A DNA stretch of 5,533 nucleotides, taken from Pseudomonadota bacterium (GTDB lineage: Bacteria > Desulfobacterota > Desulfobulbia > Desulfobulbales > Desulfobulbaceae). The notes below the pieces were generated by a model that saw only the letters and a program-made list of their open reading frames with translations, had not been told where the DNA came from and did not search any database. The position numbers and the translations under genes were made by a program. The number at the start of each line of letters is the position of its first letter. The first letter of the stretch is position 1. Location of the stretch: positions 1 to 5,533 of the forward strand of contig WQUH01000108.1 in NCBI GenBank assembly GCA_009782165.1. Reading direction: 5' to 3'. Of the stretch, positions 4,632 through 5,533 are shown one piece after another.

Positions 4632-5533
4632 TTGACCACCACGACGACCGTCGCCACCATCCAGGATTTGCTTGCGTCCGGCCGGATTATGGAGGCCAAG
4701 GCCCTGCTCATCACGGAAGAGGCTTCCGTTGCCGGCGAAGAACTGCGCGATTGCGCCGAGGAGATCGAGCAACGCCTGGCCCAGGCAAAGGCGCTGGTTG
4801 CCCAGGCCGTGACGCTGGAACGCGCCGGAAAGATCGGGGAGGCCAAGGCGCTGTACGAATCGGTGCTGCCGTTTGCCGCCGATCTTCCCGGCATCGGCAG
4901 GCACATCAGCCGCACGGAAGAGGCCCTGCTGCTCACCCGCGCGGTCCAGCGGCGCAGCGAGCGGCTTCGCCGTTCCCGGCCCGTTGCCGCAGAACCGAAC
5001 AACAGGCGGTCCAAGCTCGTCTGGGCGGGCGCGGGCGCGGGTTTGACGGCCGCCGTCCTGCTGCTGCTCGCGGGCAGGCCGCAATCGCCGTCGCCGGAAC
5101 AGCGGATGGAGATGGCGGCGCCCGCCCCTGTCGACATCCCGCAGCCCGCGCCTGAACCGCCGAAACCGCCAAAGCAGGTCCACAGGCTGCACCCGGCCCA
5201 TTCGTCATCGACCACCGCCGCGACCCATCCCGCGACGCCCGCCGAGATTCAGCCTGCCGCCATCTCTGCCGCGCAGCAGGAACCGCCTGCCGCAGCGCCC
5301 GCCCCGCATCCGCCCCTGGCTCCGGACGCCGGCGGCCAGGCCCCTGCCGTTCACCCGCAGCCAGCCTCGGCCACGCCGGCCGACCGCCAGTCAATCGTGT
5401 TCTATACCGTACAGCCCACCGATGCCCTCTTCACGATCGCCCGCACCCAACTCTGCAACCCGGCGGCATGGCAGCAGATCTTTCAGCTCAACCAGGACCG
5501 GCTCACCGATCCGCACAAGGTGCCGACCGGCAT
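4632..5533 (+). CDS. Single-pass membrane protein with N-terminal helical repeats and C-terminal LysM domain, cut at right edge
   Basis: The open frame runs from a TTG start to the window end (300 codons seen). Residues 1-105 are charged, helical and TPR-like, with two related units: SGRIMEAKALL (16-26) and AGKIGEAKALY (65-75). A very basic stretch (107-128, many Arg) precedes one transmembrane helix (about 129-147). By the positive-inside rule the N-terminus is cytoplasmic. Next comes a Pro/Ala-rich linker of about 105 residues (149-253), as in proteins spanning the periplasm. The last visible part is a LysM domain: FYTVQPTDALFTIA (257-270), then NPAAWQQIFQLNQDRL (276-291). LysM domains bind peptidoglycan N-acetylglucosamine. 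The protein probably links a cytoplasmic or membrane process to the cell wall, but I recognise no named family. It has its own candidate promoter behind the mdh terminator. The C-terminus is missing, so further domains cannot be excluded. Confidence 0.85.
   Translation, partial: MTTTTTVATIQDLLASGRIMEAKALLITEEASVAGEELRDCAEEIEQRLAQAKALVAQAVTLERAGKIGEAKALYESVLPFAADLPGIGRHISRTEEALLLTRAVQRRSERLRRSRPVAAEPNNRRSKLVWAGAGAGLTAAVLLLLAGRPQSPSPEQRMEMAAPAPVDIPQPAPEPPKPPKQVHRLHPAHSSSTTAATHPATPAEIQPAAISAAQQEPPAAAPAPHPPLAPDAGGQAPAVHPQPASATPADRQSIVFYTVQPTDALFTIARTQLCNPAAWQQIFQLNQDRLTDPHKVPTG

Noticed and set aside
3483..5201. A 572-codon open frame on the minus strand, antisense to mdh and the LysM gene
   Set aside because: It is a GC-rich shadow of two real genes, runs straight through the terminator and promoter region, has low-complexity Gly/Arg-rich composition and no recognisable domain.

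Overview
The window is GC-rich, densely coded bacterial chromosome. It holds six protein-coding genes, two of them cut by the window edges. The left half is read from the minus strand (M48 peptidase, lemA, radical SAM gene). The right half is read from the plus strand (Nudix hydrolase, malate dehydrogenase, LysM/repeat membrane protein). The two halves diverge from a 72-bp spacer at 2624-2695. Good Shine-Dalgarno sites, a classical Rho-independent terminator and the gene set suggest a Gram-negative bacterium. Desulfobacterota (former Deltaproteobacteria) is my best guess, but this is an inference from gene mix and style, not from a diagnostic marker.

Minus strand: a LemA-family membrane-anchored helical protein (750-1337) is followed after 15 bp by an M48 (HtpX-like) integral-membrane metallopeptidase (1-734). 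The latter has an intact HExxH motif and its C-terminal part lies outside the window. LemA plus M48 peptidase is a recurrent bacterial pair and probably an envelope operon here. A 146-bp gap separates it from the upstream radical SAM gene (1484-2623). That protein has the iron-sulphur cysteines spaced Cx4Cx2C instead of the textbook Cx3Cx2C, and its function is unknown.

Plus strand: the Nudix hydrolase (2696-3223) resembles the CoA-diphosphatase group. It has no Shine-Dalgarno, and an extended -10-like element lies just before its ATG. A 280-bp leader region follows, with a plausible sigma70 promoter and a perfect 18-bp direct repeat at 22-bp period. It leads to mdh (3504-4487), a Thermus/cytosolic-type NAD malate dehydrogenase of 327 aa with all catalytic residues. 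This gene ends in a tandem hairpin and a strong intrinsic terminator.

Immediately after the terminator, a TTGACA-containing promoter candidate and a GGGAGG ribosome site lead to a gene starting with TTG (4632 to the right edge). Its product has a cytoplasmic N-terminal helical repeat pair, one transmembrane helix, a Pro/Ala-rich periplasmic linker and a LysM domain. This is the least ordinary protein in the window. I see no CRISPR array, insertion sequence, tRNA or rRNA, and no clear evidence of a new multi-gene system.
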